Below, piece after piece: positions 12,759 to 13,350 of a stretch of 13,350 bases of DNA. The notes under the pieces are model-generated. The model searched no databases. It had not been told where the DNA came from and saw nothing but the letters and a program-made list of their open reading frames with translations. The DNA is from JANYJJ01 sp038241115 (lineage in GTDB: Bacteria > Pseudomonadota > Gammaproteobacteria > Burkholderiales > Burkholderiaceae_C). Every line of letters starts with the position of its first letter. Within the stretch, counting starts at the first letter, position 1. The stretch covers positions 1 through 13,350 of the forward strand of contig JBBRGA010000093.1 in the NCBI GenBank assembly GCA_038241115.1. Reading direction: 5' to 3'. A program made the translations under genes and the position numbers.

Positions 12759-13350
12759 TGGCCATCCAAAACCTGGGCGCATCAAGGGCCCCCACCCTGA
12801 GTTCTGCCGAGGCGACTGGCCTGTCGTCAGACTCCAAAGCCTTGCAAAACTTGCGCAGCACGGCCGCGCGCGACCCCAAGACCGCCATCAAGGCGGCGGC
12901 CAAACAGTTTGAATCGCTGTTCATGCAAGAACTGATGAAGAGCATGCGAAAGGCCACCCAAAGCACGGGCATGCTGGACAACGCCGGCACGCAAATGGGC
13001 ACCGACATGCTCGACGATCAGTTCGCGCTGAAGATGAGCGGCCAGCCCGGCGGCCTGGGTGCAGTGATCGAGCGGCAGCTGCAACGTCAAATGGGCGCGA
13101 CCCTGGAAAACAAGAGCGGCCAAAAGGTGCCGACAGTCGACGGCCTGAGTTCAGCGGCACCGATGCCCGCGCAACTTCGCGCACTGGCACCCACGCCGAC
13201 CGCCGCAGGCTCAACCTCAACCTCAACCAGCACTGCGTCCATGACGGTCAGGGAGCGGCAGCTCGATTTCGTCCAGCGCAACACGGCCGCAGCGCGCGCC
13301 GCCGAAGTGCAGACCGGCATTCCCGCCAGCTTCATGGTGGCGCAAGCCGC
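12758..13350 (+). CDS. flgJ: FlgJ rod cap / peptidoglycan hydrolase, 3' end outside window
   Basis: Rod-capping protein with a muramidase (glucosaminidase) domain that opens the peptidoglycan for the rod. The visible 197 residues contain the N-terminal rod-binding domain: AAAKQFESLFMQELMKSMRKAT (46-67), then MLDNAGTQMGTDMLDDQFALKMSGQPGGLGAVIERQLQRQM (72-112). A Pro/Ser/Thr-rich linker follows (about 113-163, with STSTSTS). The muramidase domain starts at about RERQLDFVQRNTAAARAAEVQTGIPASFMVAQA (165-197). The first catalytic Glu, expected in an ALESGWG-like motif, falls just past the window edge. GGAGGTGAT (12746-12754) inside the end of flgI is a strong ribosome site, and the ATG shares an A with the flgI TGA. 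The presence of linker and hydrolase start shows this is the dual-domain type, not the single-domain rod cap. Confidence 0.95.
   Translation, partial: MAIQNLGASRAPTLSSAEATGLSSDSKALQNLRSTAARDPKTAIKAAAKQFESLFMQELMKSMRKATQSTGMLDNAGTQMGTDMLDDQFALKMSGQPGGLGAVIERQLQRQMGATLENKSGQKVPTVDGLSSAAPMPAQLRALAPTPTAAGSTSTSTSTASMTVRERQLDFVQRNTAAARAAEVQTGIPASFMVAQA
13211..13228 (+). repeat. TCAACC triplicate in the flgJ linker
   Basis: Three exact tandem copies of TCAACC encode Ser-Thr repeats in the interdomain linker of FlgJ. The unit preserves the frame, so the linker length could drift without loss of function. Confidence 0.75.

Noticed and set aside
1..13350. CRISPR array, insertion sequence, prophage or defence system.
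   Set aside because: No regularly spaced direct repeats with unique spacers, no transposase or integrase motifs, and no unexplained gene-sized gap; all stretches over 300 bases carry a recognised gene.

Overview
The window looks like chromosomal DNA of a motile betaproteobacterium, most likely order Burkholderiales and near Comamonadaceae. This is inferred from high G+C, the Dcd and FlgE protein styles, and a divergent flgNMA / flgBCDEFGHIJ arrangement. No tRNA, rRNA, insertion sequence, CRISPR array or phage gene was seen. Nearly all the DNA is accounted for by recognisable core genes.

Left part (1-4450). The window opens in the 3' end of a gene whose tail resembles the C-terminus of GspB-type secretion proteins. 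Then come dcd (dCTP deaminase) and a ypfJ-type zinc metallopeptidase, both on +. These converge on an FMN-dependent alpha-hydroxy-acid dehydrogenase (lldD-like) and a Y-family DNA polymerase IV (dinB), both on -. A strong inverted repeat sits in the convergent gap between ypfJ and lldD. A 13-bp palindrome lies upstream of lldD, and a CGCCAA hexamer array lies directly upstream of the GTG start of dinB.

Right part (4451-13350). This is a flagellar locus. On - are flgN (export chaperone), flgM (anti-sigma-28) and flgA (P-ring chaperone). A textbook sigma-28 promoter lies just upstream of flgM, so flgMN can be switched on late while flgA belongs to the earlier class. Diverging from flgA, a long + strand operon encodes the rod (flgB, flgC, flgF, flgG), hook cap (flgD), hook (flgE), L-ring (flgH), P-ring (flgI) and rod cap/muramidase (flgJ). 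flgJ is cut by the window end just as its muramidase domain begins. Spacing is tight and most genes have good ribosome binding sites.

The most unusual features are small. The FlgH lipoprotein leader contains four tandem 18-bp units, giving a leader of about 54 residues, followed by a run of seven T. Short 6- to 9-bp repeats recur at four other places. A hairpin sits right at the flgI start. No wholly new multi-gene system is visible; the gene content is conventional.
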